DNA of 64,000 bases from JAXMCK01 sp046349395. GTDB taxonomy: Bacteria > Pseudomonadota > Alphaproteobacteria > Geminicoccales > Geminicoccaceae. Each line of letters opens with the position of its first letter. The first letter of the stretch is position 1. The stretch covers positions 310,001 to 374,000 of the forward strand of contig JAXMCK010000006.1 of the NCBI GenBank assembly GCA_046349395.1. The letters are read 5' to 3'. Position numbers and translations under genes: made by a program. The notes under the pieces were generated by a model. It was given only the letters and a program-made list of their open reading frames with translations. It ran no database searches and was not told the DNA's origin. Below, piece after piece: positions 8,516 to 17,554 of the stretch.

Positions 8516-10809
8516 CCCGTTTCGGCGCGCAGGCGCTCGATCGCGCCCAGCACCCGCTCGGGCGTGGCCGGCGGGTCGAGCCGCGGACAGACGCGATGGC
8601 CGGACACACTCGCCACGGCGTCGGAGAGGGCGTGCAGGACGGAGACGGCCAGCATCAGCGGCGGCTCGCCGACAGCTTTCGAGCGGTAGATCGTCTCTTC
8701 GCGGTTGGCGCCGTCCCAGAGGGCGATGCGCATGTCCTTCGGCCGGTCGCCGCAGCAGGGGATCTTGTAGGTCGAGGGGGCGTGGGTGCGCAGCCGGCCC
8801 TCCTTGTCCCACCACAGCTCCTCGGTGGTCAGCCAGCCCATGCCCTGGATGAAGCCGCCCTCGATCTGGCCGAGGTCGATCGCCGGGTTCAGCGAGCGGC
8901 CGACATCGTGCAGGATGTCGACGCGGTCGACCCGGTACTCGCCGGTGAGCGTGTCGACCGTGACCTCGCTGCAAGCGGCCCCGTAGGCGTAGTAGTAGAA
9001 GGGCCGCCCGCGCCCGGCGGCACGGTCCCAGTGGATCTTGGGCGTCTTGTAGAAGCCCGTCGCCGAGAGCTGGATTCGGGCATAGTAGGCCTTCTTGACG
9101 AGATCCTCGAAGGGCATCTCGCTCTCGCCGACGCGGATACAGCCGGGCAGCCACTCGACCGCATCGACGGATTTCTGGTGGATCTCGGCCGCGAAGGCGG
9201 TAAGCCGGTCCTTTAGCGTGCGCGCCGCCGCCTGGGCGGCCATCCCGTTGAGGTCGGTGCCCGAGGAGGCTGCCGTGGCCGAGGTGTTCGGCACCTTGCC
9301 CGTGTGGGTCGCCGTGATCCGGATGCGGTCGAGATCGAGGCAAAGCTCCTCGGCGACGACCTGCGCCACCTTGAGGAACAGGCCCTGGCCCATCTCGGTG
9401 CCGCCATGGTTCAGGTGGACCGAGCCGTCCTTGTAGATGTGGATCAGCGCACCCGCCTGATTGTAGGCGGTGAAGGTGAAGGAGATGCCGAACTTCACCG
9501 GCGTCAGCGCCAGACCCTTGCGGGTCCAGGGGCTGTCGGCGTTGAAGGCGGCGATCTCCGCCCGGCGCGCGGCGTAGTCGCAGTCGGCGGCGAGCTTGCC
9601 GATCAGCTCCGCCGCGATGTTGTCCTCGACGTTCTGATGGTAGGGCGTGACGTCGCGCGGGGCCGACCCGTAGAGGTTGCGCTGGCGCACCAGCAGCGGG
9701 TCGAGCCCGGTGGCGAAGGCCACCTCCTCGACGAAGCGCTCGGCGGCCACCACACCCTGCGGGCCGCCGAAGCCGCGAAAGGCCGTGTTCGACACCGTGT
9801 TCGTGCGGCAGGGGAAGCTCTCCAGCCGCACGCCGGGATAGAAGTAGCAATTGTCGGCGTGGAACAGGGCGCGGTCGGTGACGGGACCCGAGAGGTCGGC
9901 CGAGTAACCGCAGCGGGCGAGGAAATCGGCGCGCACGCCCTGGATCCGGCCCTCGTCGTCGAAGCCGATCTCGTAGTCGACGACGAAATCGTGCCGCTTG
10001 CCGGTCAGGATCATGTCGTCGTCGCGGTCGAGGCGGCACTTGGCCGAGCGGCCGGTGCGCGCGGCGACTACGGCCGCCACCACGGCGAAGAGATTCGCCT
10101 GGGTCTCCTTGCCGCCGAAGCCGCCGCCCATGCGGCGGACCTCGACCGTCACCGCGGCGTCGGGCACGCCCAGGACGTGGGCGACCATCGCCTGCGTCTC
10201 GGAGGGGTGCTGGGTGGACGAATAGACGTGGATCCCGCCTTCGTTCGGGACGGCGAGCGCAATCTGGCCTTCGAGATAGAAATGGTCCTGGCCGCCGATC
10301 CGCAGCTGCCCGCTGATGCGGCGGGGCGCGTCCTGGATCTCGCGCTGGGCGTCACCGCGCACCATGCGCATGCCGTCGAGCACGAACTCGCCGCGGGCGC
10401 GTGCCGCCTCGGGCTCCAGCACCGGCGGAAGGTCCTCGTACGCGACACGCGCCAGGCTGGCGGCGGCGCGGGCGGCCTCGATGGTGTCGGCGGCGACCGC
10501 GAAGAGGGGATGGCCGAAGAAGCGGACCACGCCGTCGGCGAACACGGGCTCGTCGCCCTGGCCGACGGGGCTGATGTCGCGACCGCCCGGCAGGTCGTCG
10601 TTGGTCAGGACGCAGGCGACGCCCGGGGCCGCCCTGACGGCCGTGAGGTCGAGTTCCAGGATGCTCGCATGCGTGCGGCCCGAGGGCTCGATGAAGACCT
10701 GGAGCGTGCGCGCCGGCTCCGGGATGTCGTCGATGTAGAGCGCCTCGCCGGCGGCGTGACGGGCGGCACTGTCGTGCGGCAGGGGCCGGGTGACGACGCG
10801 GTCAGACAA
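8512..10809 (-). CDS. xdhB: Xanthine dehydrogenase, molybdopterin-binding subunit
   Basis: A 765-residue large subunit that oxidises hypoxanthine and xanthine to urate at a molybdenum centre. Motifs in order: GHPLFAVAAD near residue 98, MGGGFGGKE near 230, FRGFGGPQG near 345, HGGTEMGQG near 470 and SKAVGEPPL near 700, which carries the catalytic glutamate. Size fits bacterial XdhB, whose FeS and FAD domains are on a separate chain. It starts at TTG 10809, overlapping the last 8 bases of xdhA. A moderately later start is possible, but this one retains the conserved N-terminal HDSAARHAAGEALYIDD. Confidence 0.95.
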   Translation of the reverse strand: MSDRVVTRPLPHDSAARHAAGEALYIDDIPEPARTLQVFIEPSGRTHASILELDLTAVRAAPGVACVLTNDDLPGGRDISPVGQGDEPVFADGVVRFFGHPLFAVAADTIEAARAAASLARVAYEDLPPVLEPEAARARGEFVLDGMRMVRGDAQREIQDAPRRISGQLRIGGQDHFYLEGQIALAVPNEGGIHVYSSTQHPSETQAMVAHVLGVPDAAVTVEVRRMGGGFGGKETQANLFAVVAAVVAARTGRSAKCRLDRDDDMILTGKRHDFVVDYEIGFDDEGRIQGVRADFLARCGYSADLSGPVTDRALFHADNCYFYPGVRLESFPCRTNTVSNTAFRGFGGPQGVVAAERFVEEVAFATGLDPLLVRQRNLYGSAPRDVTPYHQNVEDNIAAELIGKLAADCDYAARRAEIAAFNADSPWTRKGLALTPVKFGISFTFTAYNQAGALIHIYKDGSVHLNHGGTEMGQGLFLKVAQVVAEELCLDLDRIRITATHTGKVPNTSATAASSGTDLNGMAAQAAARTLKDRLTAFAAEIHQKSVDAVEWLPGCIRVGESEMPFEDLVKKAYYARIQLSATGFYKTPKIHWDRAAGRGRPFYYYAYGAACSEVTVDTLTGEYRVDRVDILHDVGRSLNPAIDLGQIEGGFIQGMGWLTTEELWWDKEGRLRTHAPSTYKIPCCGDRPKDMRIALWDGANREETIYRSKAVGEPPLMLAVSVLHALSDAVASVSGHRVCPRLDPPATPERVLGAIERLRAETG

Positions 10810-12262
10810 GGACCGGTGTCCGTGGTGTCGGCGCCGGGACGCCGCCGGTGGACTCGAGCCAGTACTTCAGCAGCAGGTTGCGAGCGACCCGCAGGCGGTA
10901 GCCGGCCGAGGCGCGCATGTCGTCGATCGGCCGGTAGTCTTCGCCCATGGCTGCCATCGCGGCCTCGACCGTCGGCTTCGTCCAGGGTCGGCCGACAAGG
11001 GCCGCCTCCGTCGCGGTCGCTCGCTTCGGCGTCGCCGCCATGCCGCCGAACGCGATCCGGGCGGCCGTCACCTTTCCATCCTCTATCCTAAGGTCGAAGG
11101 CGCCGCAGACGGCCGAGATGTCCTGATCCGAGCGCTTGCTGATCTTCCACACACGGAAAAGCGACCTCGGGTCCGACTTGGGGATGTGCACGCTCTCGAC
11201 GAACTCGCCCGGACGGCGGTCCTGCTTGCCGTAGGCGATGAAGAAATCTTCCAGCGGCAGGCGGCGACGGTCCTGACCGTGGCGCAGGGTGATGCTCGCA
11301 CCCAGGGCGATCAGCGCCGGCGGGCTGTCGCCGATCGGCGAGCCGTTGGCGATGTTGCCGCCGACCGTGCCGGCGTTGCGCACCTGGACGGCGCCGAGGC
11401 GGCGGAACAGCTCGCCGAGTTCCGGCCAGTGGCTGGCCAGGACCGGGGCCGCGTCGCGGTAGGTGACGCCGGCTCCTAGTCGGATCTCGTCGGCTGTCTC
11501 CTCGATCTGCTGGAGTTCCTTCACCCGCCCCAGCCAGATCACCGTGTCCAGCTGGCGGTGGAGCTTGGTGACCAACAGGCCGACATCGGTGCCGCCGGAG
11601 AGGATCGTGGCATCGGGATGGCGGAGGTACGCCTTCGCCAGATCGTCGGCGGTACCCGGCGAGATCAGCTCGCGGTTGCCGAGGCCGACGGTGAAGGTGG
11701 CACCGTCGTCAATTTCGGTCAGGTGGCGGAGCACGTCCGGCTCGCGGTCGCGGAGGTGGCGGTCGGAGCCTTCCGTCGCCGCCATCGTCTGGGCGGCGGC
11801 GATGATGGGGCCGTAGCCGGTGCAGCGGCAGAGATTGCCGGCCAGCACGTCGTCGACGGTCTCGCGCGTCGGCTCCAGGCCGCTGCGGTGCAGGGCCGCC
11901 AGCGACATGACCACGCCCGGCGTGCAGAAGCCGCACTGCGAGCCGTGAGTGTCGACCATCGCCTGCTGGGCCGGGTGCAGCGTCCCGTCGGGCGCCTTCA
12001 GGTCCTCGACCGTCAGCAGCTGGCAGCCGTCGAGCGTGGGGACGAACCGGATGCAGGCGTTGATCGGCTCGTGACGCAGCGCGTCGCCGACCCTGCGCAC
12101 GACCAGCACGGTGCAGGCCCCACAGTCGCCCTCGGCACAGCCCTCCTTGGTGCCCATGCGGTGCTCGACGCGCCGGAGATACTCCAACACCGTCATGGTC
12201 GGGTCGATGCGGTCGATCTCGCGCGGCTCGTGGCCCAGGAGGAAGCGGATACCCTTGCGCAC
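10802..12262 (-). CDS. xdhA: Xanthine dehydrogenase, small subunit (2Fe-2S and FAD domains)
   Basis: A 486-residue electron-transfer subunit. Residues 1-90 form a plant-type 2Fe-2S domain (GCAEGDCGACTV), and about 90-165 the second [2Fe-2S] domain (QCGFCTPGVVMS and LCRCTGYGPI). From about 190 on is the FAD-binding domain (ILSGGTDVGLL, then TVGGNIANGSPIGDSPP). Electrons pass from the Mo site of XdhB through both clusters to FAD and NAD+. GTG 12262 is one base after the uraH stop, with the SD inside the uraH end. The N-terminus lies directly at the ferredoxin fold, so this start fits. Confidence 0.95.
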   Translation of the reverse strand: MRKGIRFLLGHEPREIDRIDPTMTVLEYLRRVEHRMGTKEGCAEGDCGACTVLVVRRVGDALRHEPINACIRFVPTLDGCQLLTVEDLKAPDGTLHPAQQAMVDTHGSQCGFCTPGVVMSLAALHRSGLEPTRETVDDVLAGNLCRCTGYGPIIAAAQTMAATEGSDRHLRDREPDVLRHLTEIDDGATFTVGLGNRELISPGTADDLAKAYLRHPDATILSGGTDVGLLVTKLHRQLDTVIWLGRVKELQQIEETADEIRLGAGVTYRDAAPVLASHWPELGELFRRLGAVQVRNAGTVGGNIANGSPIGDSPPALIALGASITLRHGQDRRRLPLEDFFIAYGKQDRRPGEFVESVHIPKSDPRSLFRVWKISKRSDQDISAVCGAFDLRIEDGKVTAARIAFGGMAATPKRATATEAALVGRPWTKPTVEAAMAAMGEDYRPIDDMRASAGYRLRVARNLLLKYWLESTGGVPAPTPRTPVLV

Positions 12263-12263
12263 C

Positions 12264-12626
12264 TCAGCTCCCGCGATAGGTCGAGTAGCCGAAGGGCGAG
12301 AGCAGCAGCGGCACGTGGTAGTGGGCCGTGGCGTCGGCGATGCCGAAGCGGATCGGGATCTGGTCGAGGAAGGGCGGGTCGGGCAAGGCCGTCCCCTGCC
12401 CGCGGAGATAGTCGCCGGCGTAGAAGACGAGCTCGTAGGTGCCGGCCTTCATCTCCGCCCCGGTGAGGAGTGTTCCCTCGACCCGGCCGTCGGCATTGGT
12501 CTCGACCCGCTTCAGCTTGCGGTGCGAGTTGCCGCTGACCCGGTAGAGCTCGATCGCCAGCCCGGCCGCGGGCCTTCCCTGTGCCGTGTCCAGCACATGG
12601 GTCGTCAGCCTGCCGCCGTCCGCCAT
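12264..12626 (-). CDS. uraH: 5-hydroxyisourate hydrolase (transthyretin-like)
   Basis: A 120-residue protein of the transthyretin-related HIU hydrolase family, which converts 5-hydroxyisourate to OHCU after urate oxidation. It shows LTTHVLDTAQGRPA at the N-terminus (catalytic His), an Arg in the FGIADATAHYHVPLLLSPF segment and the diagnostic C-terminal tetrapeptide YRGS. ATG 12626 gives the usual family length; the longer open frame upstream runs through uraD and has no coding character. It heads the xdh operon (1-bp gap to xdhA) and is divergent from uraD, whose product catalyses the next step. Confidence 0.95.
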   Translation of the reverse strand: MADGGRLTTHVLDTAQGRPAAGLAIELYRVSGNSHRKLKRVETNADGRVEGTLLTGAEMKAGTYELVFYAGDYLRGQGTALPDPPFLDQIPIRFGIADATAHYHVPLLLSPFGYSTYRGS

Positions 12627-12719
12627 CCGCCACCGCTCCTGTTGCCCTGCGTCACTTGCCGATGATGCGGCCCCCGACCACACAGTCAAGCCGACCTGCC
12701 ACCCTGAAGCGGGAGTGCC

Positions 12720-13229
12720 ATGGACCAGCGCCCGGGTGAGATGACGCGCGACCAGTTCCTCGCGGCGTTCGGCGGCGTGTACGAGCACAGCCCCTGGATC
12801 GCCGCTGCCGTGTTCGATAGCGGCCTGCTGCCCGAGCACGATTTCGCCGCGGGCCTGCATTTCTGGATGTCGCGGACGATGCGCGGGGCGGAGCACGAGG
12901 CGCAGCTGGCGCTGATCAAGGCGCATCCCGACTTGGCCGGGCGGCTCGCCCGAGCGGGCGAGCTGACGGCAGCCTCGACGGCGGAGCAGCGGGGTGCCGG
13001 GCTCGATCAGTGCAGCCAGGACGAGCTCGATCGCTTCATGGCGCTGAACGACGTCTACCGCGAGCGGTTCGGCTTTCCGTTCATCATGGCGGTGAAGGGC
13101 CGCGCACGGGCGCAGATCCTCGAAGCCTTCGAGCGGCGGGTGGATAACGATCAGGCGACCGAGTTCCGCACCGCCCTCGACGAGGTCGACAAGATCGCCC
13201 TGCTGCGCCTCGCCGCCATGCTGCCGTAG
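12720..13229 (+). CDS. uraD: OHCU decarboxylase
   Basis: A 169-residue, all-helical protein catalysing decarboxylation of 2-oxo-4-hydroxy-4-carboxy-5-ureidoimidazoline to S-allantoin. Family motifs: LIKAHPDLAGRLA near residue 62 (catalytic His), the Glu in SQDELDRFMALNDVY near 100 and RFGFPFIMAVKG near 115. GGGAG is 5 bases before ATG 12720. It is transcribed divergently from uraH across 93 bp that should hold promoters for both sides. Together with XdhABC and UraH it gives an xanthine-to-allantoin route, apart from the urate oxidase step, whose enzyme is not in this window. Confidence 0.95.
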   Translation: MDQRPGEMTRDQFLAAFGGVYEHSPWIAAAVFDSGLLPEHDFAAGLHFWMSRTMRGAEHEAQLALIKAHPDLAGRLARAGELTAASTAEQRGAGLDQCSQDELDRFMALNDVYRERFGFPFIMAVKGRARAQILEAFERRVDNDQATEFRTALDEVDKIALLRLAAMLP

Positions 13230-13236
13230 ACCGAGT

Positions 13237-13725
13237 TCAGTCGATCCTGCGGGCGGCCTTCTTGCCGAAATAGTCCCGCGTCTCACTCCGGTCGGGGTGG
13301 CCGTTCTTGTAACAGACCTTGTCGTCCAGATCGCAGTAGACGTTGCCCCGCGGCACGAAGATCTCGTTGGTGCCGGCCGCATCGCGGATATTGTCGGCAC
13401 GCCGGGCGTCGCGACGGCCGAACCAGTCGCGCGTCTCCGACTCGTCCAGTTCGTCCCCGCGATAACAGATGCGGGTCTGACGATCGCAGGTGACGTTGCG
13501 CGCGGGGTAGAAGAACCGCTCGCTCTGGCTGCCATAAAGTGAGTTGGAGTAGGGACCTCGGCCGAACATGCTGCCCGAGTTCATGCCGAACATGCTGTTG
13601 GAGTTCATGGCGAACGGGTCGTCGTACATCGGCCGGTAGACAATGCCGTTCGAGCCGGAGCCGCCGTTCGGATCGAGGCCGCAACCGGCGAGGAGGAACA
13701 GGCAGGCGAGGAGAGCACGCGGCAT
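13237..13725 (-). CDS. Putative lipoprotein with two YcgJ-like cysteine repeats
   Basis: A 162-residue exported protein. MPRALLACLFLLAGCG is a lipoprotein signal with lipobox LLAGC, so Cys15 should be lipidated. A Gly/Ser/Asn/Met-rich linker (about 18-65) precedes two homologous units of about 34 residues, each with two cysteines and the core (S)ETRD(W/Y)FG(R/K)(R/K)(D/A)ARR. The paired cysteines suggest one disulfide per unit. The units resemble the YcgJ/Fels-1 small periplasmic protein family, an assignment from motif memory only. ATG 13725 is chosen for the signal peptide. It is convergent with uraD (7 bp apart), so it is a separate unit. Confidence 0.75.
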   Translation of the reverse strand: MPRALLACLFLLAGCGLDPNGGSGSNGIVYRPMYDDPFAMNSNSMFGMNSGSMFGRGPYSNSLYGSQSERFFYPARNVTCDRQTRICYRGDELDESETRDWFGRRDARRADNIRDAAGTNEIFVPRGNVYCDLDDKVCYKNGHPDRSETRDYFGKKAARRID

Positions 13726-13792
13726 CGAAGGCGACCCTGTTGCAACGTCACTAAGGTCGCCCCGCGTTGCCCGCGGTACAAGGGTGTCGGCC

Positions 13793-14584
13793 CTAGGCCG
13801 AGGCCAGATCCGCCGCCATCGGCGCCATGCCGGCGGTGAGTCCGCCGTCGACGACGAGGTTGGCGCCGCTGACGAAGGCGGCGTCGTCGGAGGCGAGATA
13901 GGCGACCGCGGCCGCAATGTCCTCGGGCTTGCCGACCCGGCCGACCGGGTACCAGCGCCTCAACTTCTCGAAGATGAGAGGATCGCGCTCTACACGCGCC
14001 TTCCAACTCGACGCCTCGGTCCTGATCGAGCCGGGGCTGATGCAGTTGGCGCGGATTCCCTTGGGGCCGTACTCCACAGCCACCGACTGCATGAGGTTGA
14101 TGAGGCCGGCCTTGGCCGCACTGTAGGCGGGGTTGCCGAAGCACATCAGGCCGTTCACGGACGCGATCGAGACGATCACACCCTTGCCGCGCTCGACCAT
14201 GCCCGTGAGCACCGCACGGGTCATGAGGAAGGCCGAGCGCAGGGTGACGCCGACCTCGAGATCCCAATCCTCCGGGGTGGTGTCGTCCAGATAGCCCTTG
14301 TTGGCGTAGGCGGCGTTGTTGACGAGCACGGCCAAGGGTCCAAGCGCCTTCTCGGCACCCTTCACCGCCTCGCGCCCGGCCGCCTCGTCGGTGATGTCGG
14401 CGACGAGCGCCACACCGGTCCGGCCCATCGTGGCCAGTTCCTTCACCACGGCGTGGGCGGCGGCGCCGTTCTTGTCGACGACGGCGACGGCGGCTCCTTC
14501 CTGGGCGAGGCGCAATGTGGTGGCGCGGCCGATGCCGTTGCCGCCGCCGGTGACGAGAACCGTGCGGCCGTGAAAGCGGGTCAT
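13793..14584 (-). CDS. SDR-family NAD(P)-dependent oxidoreductase
   Basis: A 263-residue classical short-chain dehydrogenase. It has the cofactor motif VTGGGNGIGRA (residues 10-20), NNAAY near 90, catalytic Ser in SIASVNG near 140, YSAAK near 155 and the C-terminal FVSGANLVVDGG typical of the fold. It probably oxidises a hydroxyl group of the sugar or polyol taken up by the ABC transporter of the same operon. Its ATG overlaps the stop of the upstream gene (ATGA). It is the last gene of the minus-strand operon that begins with the GntR regulator at 20721. The true substrate cannot be read from sequence. Confidence 0.93.
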   Translation of the reverse strand: MTRFHGRTVLVTGGGNGIGRATTLRLAQEGAAVAVVDKNGAAAHAVVKELATMGRTGVALVADITDEAAGREAVKGAEKALGPLAVLVNNAAYANKGYLDDTTPEDWDLEVGVTLRSAFLMTRAVLTGMVERGKGVIVSIASVNGLMCFGNPAYSAAKAGLINLMQSVAVEYGPKGIRANCISPGSIRTEASSWKARVERDPLIFEKLRRWYPVGRVGKPEDIAAAVAYLASDDAAFVSGANLVVDGGLTAGMAPMAADLASA

Positions 14585-15774
14585 GCGCCCTCCCAGACGG
14601 CCAGCGCCTCGCGTATCCGCTCGAGGGCACCCGGGCGCCAATGGCCGTAATTGTAGAACGCGATCCCCTCGCAGCCCGCCGCCCTCAAAACACGGGCGGC
14701 GGCAGCCGTCTCCGCACCGTTCGAGAGGTCGGGGTGGGAGGGACGCAGGATGGCGTTCAGCCGGGCTTCGGCACCGACGCGGCGCCGCACGTCGAACAGG
14801 TCGGCCGCTACCTCGGCCGGCGAGGGCTCGTAGGCGCAGACCTCCAGACGGTCGGCCACCCGTGCGAGGCCGGCGAGATCGGTACCCTCGATCCAGCCTC
14901 TGGCAGAAGGTCGCTGCACCGACGGGATGACCCAGATCTCGGTCGAGCGCGGGACGGCGGCACGGATCTCGGCAACGAGGTCGGTCACGGTCTGGCAGCG
15001 CCAGCGGTGGAAGGCGGCCCACTCCGCATCGAGCGCCAGGTCGGCGGCGATCATGTCGGATGCTCGCGTCTCGCTCAGCACGGTGTCGCCCCGTAGCCAG
15101 CCGCCGACCCAGTCGGCCGCCTGCCGGCGAAGGCGCTCGGCATCGATGCCGGCTGACTTGGCTCCGGCGATGCTAGCGGGAGCGAAGCACAGGCCCAAGA
15201 GCAGCTTCATCCAGGCGTTTTGCGGGACGAGGGCGAACTCGTGGTGCCAGCCATGCTCGTAGGGCAGCCAGCCAGGGGTCTCGAGGGCGAGTGCGGTCGG
15301 TGCGTGCTGCTCGGCGATGTCGCGGCAGAGGGCCACGACATAGGCACGAACTTCGGGATGAGCGGGGCAGAGGCTGTAGGGGTAGGGGTCGCCGAAGCAG
15401 TTGACGGCGACGAGGTCGGGATAGGCCGTGCCGAGGCGCGTGTTGTGGCAGCAGACGGTCCAGGCGACGCGGTCGAGGTCGGGTGCGGTCTCGGCCAGCG
15501 CCCGCAGCGGGTCGAAGCTCTCCAGCATCGGGTGGAGCACCGGCTTCACCCGGCCGTAGCTCTCCGGTTTGGCGCGGAAATAGACCGTACCGTCGTCGAC
15601 GATGGCGACCCGGCCCTTCGTACCCTGCGGGCGCAGGAACTTGCCGGCGTGATAGGAGGTGGCGAGGGTGACGGTCGTGGCACCGACGTCGCGGAACTTC
15701 GCCGTGACCTCGGCGACCCCCTCTTCCGCGAGGTCCCAGGCATAGGTGTAGATGCCGCGATAGGCCCGTCCCAT
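14581..15774 (-). CDS. Uncharacterised TIM-barrel-like protein (possible glycoside hydrolase)
   Basis: A 397-residue cytoplasmic protein without a signal peptide. The alternating pattern (RGIYTYAWDLAEEGV at the start, VTLATSYHAGKFLRP near 40, acidic strand ends such as ALALETPGW, EIWVIPSV and GCEGIAFYNYGHW at the end) resembles (beta/alpha)8 glycoside hydrolases. I do not recognise a named family or catalytic pair with certainty. ATG 15774 is preferred to GTG 15780 because AAGGGG is 5-6 bases upstream of the ATG. It overlaps or abuts the permease stop and the SDR start, so it is co-translated with them. The operon context points to sugar-derivative catabolism. Confidence 0.65.
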   Translation of the reverse strand: MGRAYRGIYTYAWDLAEEGVAEVTAKFRDVGATTVTLATSYHAGKFLRPQGTKGRVAIVDDGTVYFRAKPESYGRVKPVLHPMLESFDPLRALAETAPDLDRVAWTVCCHNTRLGTAYPDLVAVNCFGDPYPYSLCPAHPEVRAYVVALCRDIAEQHAPTALALETPGWLPYEHGWHHEFALVPQNAWMKLLLGLCFAPASIAGAKSAGIDAERLRRQAADWVGGWLRGDTVLSETRASDMIAADLALDAEWAAFHRWRCQTVTDLVAEIRAAVPRSTEIWVIPSVQRPSARGWIEGTDLAGLARVADRLEVCAYEPSPAEVAADLFDVRRRVGAEARLNAILRPSHPDLSNGAETAAAARVLRAAGCEGIAFYNYGHWRPGALERIREALAVWEGA

Positions 15775-15776
15775 GC

Positions 15777-16628
15777 TCACCCCTTCACCGATCCGGCGGT
15801 CAGACCCTGCACGAGATACCGCTGGATCATGGCGAAGAACAGGCAGGCCGGAATGAGCGCCAGCACGCCCGCCGCCATCATCTGCCCCCAGTCGACCGAG
15901 AATTTCGAGACGAAGGTGAGGAGGCCCACGGGGAAGGTCATCTTCTCCTCGCTGTTGATCAGCATCAGCGCGAAGAGCAGCTCCGACCACGCCGCCGTGA
16001 ACACGAAGCCCAGCGTGGCGCCCATGCCGGGCAGGGTGAGCGGCAGGATGACCCTGCGCAGCGCCTGCCCCCGCGTGCAGCCGTCGATCATCGCCTGCTC
16101 CTCAAGCTCCTTCGGGATCGCCTCGAAGAACGACTGCATGAGGAAGGTGGCGAACGGCACGTTGAACGCCGTGTAGGTGACGACGAGACCGATCAGGCTG
16201 TCGGTCAGCTGCAGCGGTGTGAGCAGCCGGTAGATCGGGGCGATCAACATGACGAGCGGGAACATCTGCGTCAGCAGCAGGAGGAACGCCAGGGCCTGCC
16301 GCCCACGGAAGCTGAAGCGCGAGAAGGCGTAGCCGGCGGCGGCGGCCACCACGGTGACCATGGCCGAACTGCCGAACGACACGATCACCGAGTTCTTGAA
16401 GAAGGCCGGGAAGTTGCTCTGCAGGAGCACGAACTCGTAGTTGGCCCAAGTCGTCTCCGACGGCCACAGCCGGATGCCCTCGGCGTAGAGCAGCGCGTTC
16501 GGCGTCACCGAGATCTTCACCAGCCAGAACAGAGGGAAGAGCGCGAAGAGCAGGTAGAGGCCGATCGCGAGCCGGTGGCCGGTGAACAGGGCCAGTTCCT
16601 GCAGGAGGGGGCGACGGATCCCGTTCAT
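15777..16628 (-). CDS. ABC sugar transporter permease (CUT1, MalG/UgpE type)
   Basis: A 283-residue inner-membrane protein with six predicted helices and the EAA loop IPKELEEQAMIDGCTRGQAL near residue 190, which contacts the ATPase. The N-terminal SVTPNALLY and the C-terminal FFAMIQRYLVQGLTAGSVKG are typical of MalG-like subunits. It forms the heterodimeric channel with the permease encoded just upstream, overlapping it by ATGA. No ATP-binding subunit is encoded in this operon, so a MsmX/UgpC-like shared ATPase elsewhere is likely. Confidence 0.92.
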   Translation of the reverse strand: MNGIRRPLLQELALFTGHRLAIGLYLLFALFPLFWLVKISVTPNALLYAEGIRLWPSETTWANYEFVLLQSNFPAFFKNSVIVSFGSSAMVTVVAAAAGYAFSRFSFRGRQALAFLLLLTQMFPLVMLIAPIYRLLTPLQLTDSLIGLVVTYTAFNVPFATFLMQSFFEAIPKELEEQAMIDGCTRGQALRRVILPLTLPGMGATLGFVFTAAWSELLFALMLINSEEKMTFPVGLLTFVSKFSVDWGQMMAAGVLALIPACLFFAMIQRYLVQGLTAGSVKG

Positions 16629-17554
16629 GTCGTCTTCCGCAGGCTCTGGCGCATGCGGATCAGGATCGCCGTGTAGAGCAGGAGCAGCAGCAGCAGGGCC
16701 GTGGCGACCGCCGAGGCGTAGCCGAAATCCAGCTTCTTGTAGGCAATCGAGAAGATGTAGCTGGCGAGGATCTGGGTCGTGTTGGCGGGGCCGCCGCCGG
16801 TCATGACGACGATGATGTCGGCGAAATTCGAGATCCAGATCGTCCGCAGCAGCACGGTGATCGCGATCATCGGTGCCAGGAACGGCAGCGTGACCTTGAG
16901 GAAGCGCTGCCACGCAGTGGCGCCGTCGATCGCGGCAGCCTCGTGCAACTCGTTCGGGATCGCCTGCAGCGAGGCCAGCAACGTGATCGCGAAGAAGGGC
17001 ACGCCGTACCAGACGTTGGCGGCGATCGGGCCCAGCATGGCGAGTGCCGGATCACCCAGGATGTTGAACGGCTGGTCCATCAGGCCGAGTGCGGTCAGCC
17101 AGTGCGGGATCGGGCCGATGATGGGGTTGAACAGCCAGGCGAAGGTCAGACCCGAGAGGAAGGTCGGCACAGCCCAGGGGACGAAGACCAGCGCCTGCAC
17201 GACGCGGCGACCGCGGAAGGGCCGGTTCAGCAGCATAGCCAGCGCCAATCCCAGGCTGAACTGCAGTACCAGCGAGGCGAAGGTCCAGTAGAAGGTGTTG
17301 CCCAGCGCCCGCCAGAAGTTCCGGTCGGCCCAGAGAGCCTCGAAGTTCTTCAGGCCCACCCAGCCCTTCTTGAAGGGATTGAGTATCTGGATGTCCTGGA
17401 AGGCGTAGGAGAGCCCGACGATCAGGGGCACGATCATCACGAGGGCGATCAGCAGGAGTGCCGGGCTCAGATAGAGCCACGGCTCCAGCAGCGGCAGGCG
17501 GTTTCGGGTCGACACCCCGGGTGTCTCGACCACCCGGGGTGTCGTGCCGATCAC
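16625..17554 (-). CDS. ABC sugar transporter permease (CUT1, MalF/UgpA type)
   Basis: A 309-residue inner-membrane protein. The first helix follows LLEPWLYLSPALLLI near residue 20, and the EAA loop is IPNELHEAAAIDGATAWQRF near 205. GTG 17554 overlaps the binding-protein stop as GTGA. A strong hairpin (17510-17544) covers codons just after this start, so a later start such as the GTG of VSTRNRL cannot be excluded. It works with the MalG-type permease downstream and the binding protein upstream. Confidence 0.9.
   Translation of the reverse strand: MIGTTPRVVETPGVSTRNRLPLLEPWLYLSPALLLIALVMIVPLIVGLSYAFQDIQILNPFKKGWVGLKNFEALWADRNFWRALGNTFYWTFASLVLQFSLGLALAMLLNRPFRGRRVVQALVFVPWAVPTFLSGLTFAWLFNPIIGPIPHWLTALGLMDQPFNILGDPALAMLGPIAANVWYGVPFFAITLLASLQAIPNELHEAAAIDGATAWQRFLKVTLPFLAPMIAITVLLRTIWISNFADIIVVMTGGGPANTTQILASYIFSIAYKKLDFGYASAVATALLLLLLLYTAILIRMRQSLRKTT
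17510..17544 (-). promoter_or_regulatory. Intercistronic hairpin after the binding-protein gene
   Basis: Two perfectly complementary 13-base arms, CGACACCCCGGGT at 17510-17522 and ACCCGGGGTGTCG at 17532-17544, enclose a 9-base loop. In the mRNA this hairpin sits a few bases after the binding-protein stop and inside the first codons of the permease. Such structures protect binding-protein mRNA from 3' decay or reduce permease translation, as known for malE-malF. There is no U-tract, so it is not a canonical terminator. Confidence 0.8.

Noticed and set aside
9304..11091. Plus-strand open frame of 595 residues opposite xdhA/xdhB
   Set aside because: Antisense shadow of xanthine dehydrogenase genes; low-complexity composition without a recognisable fold.
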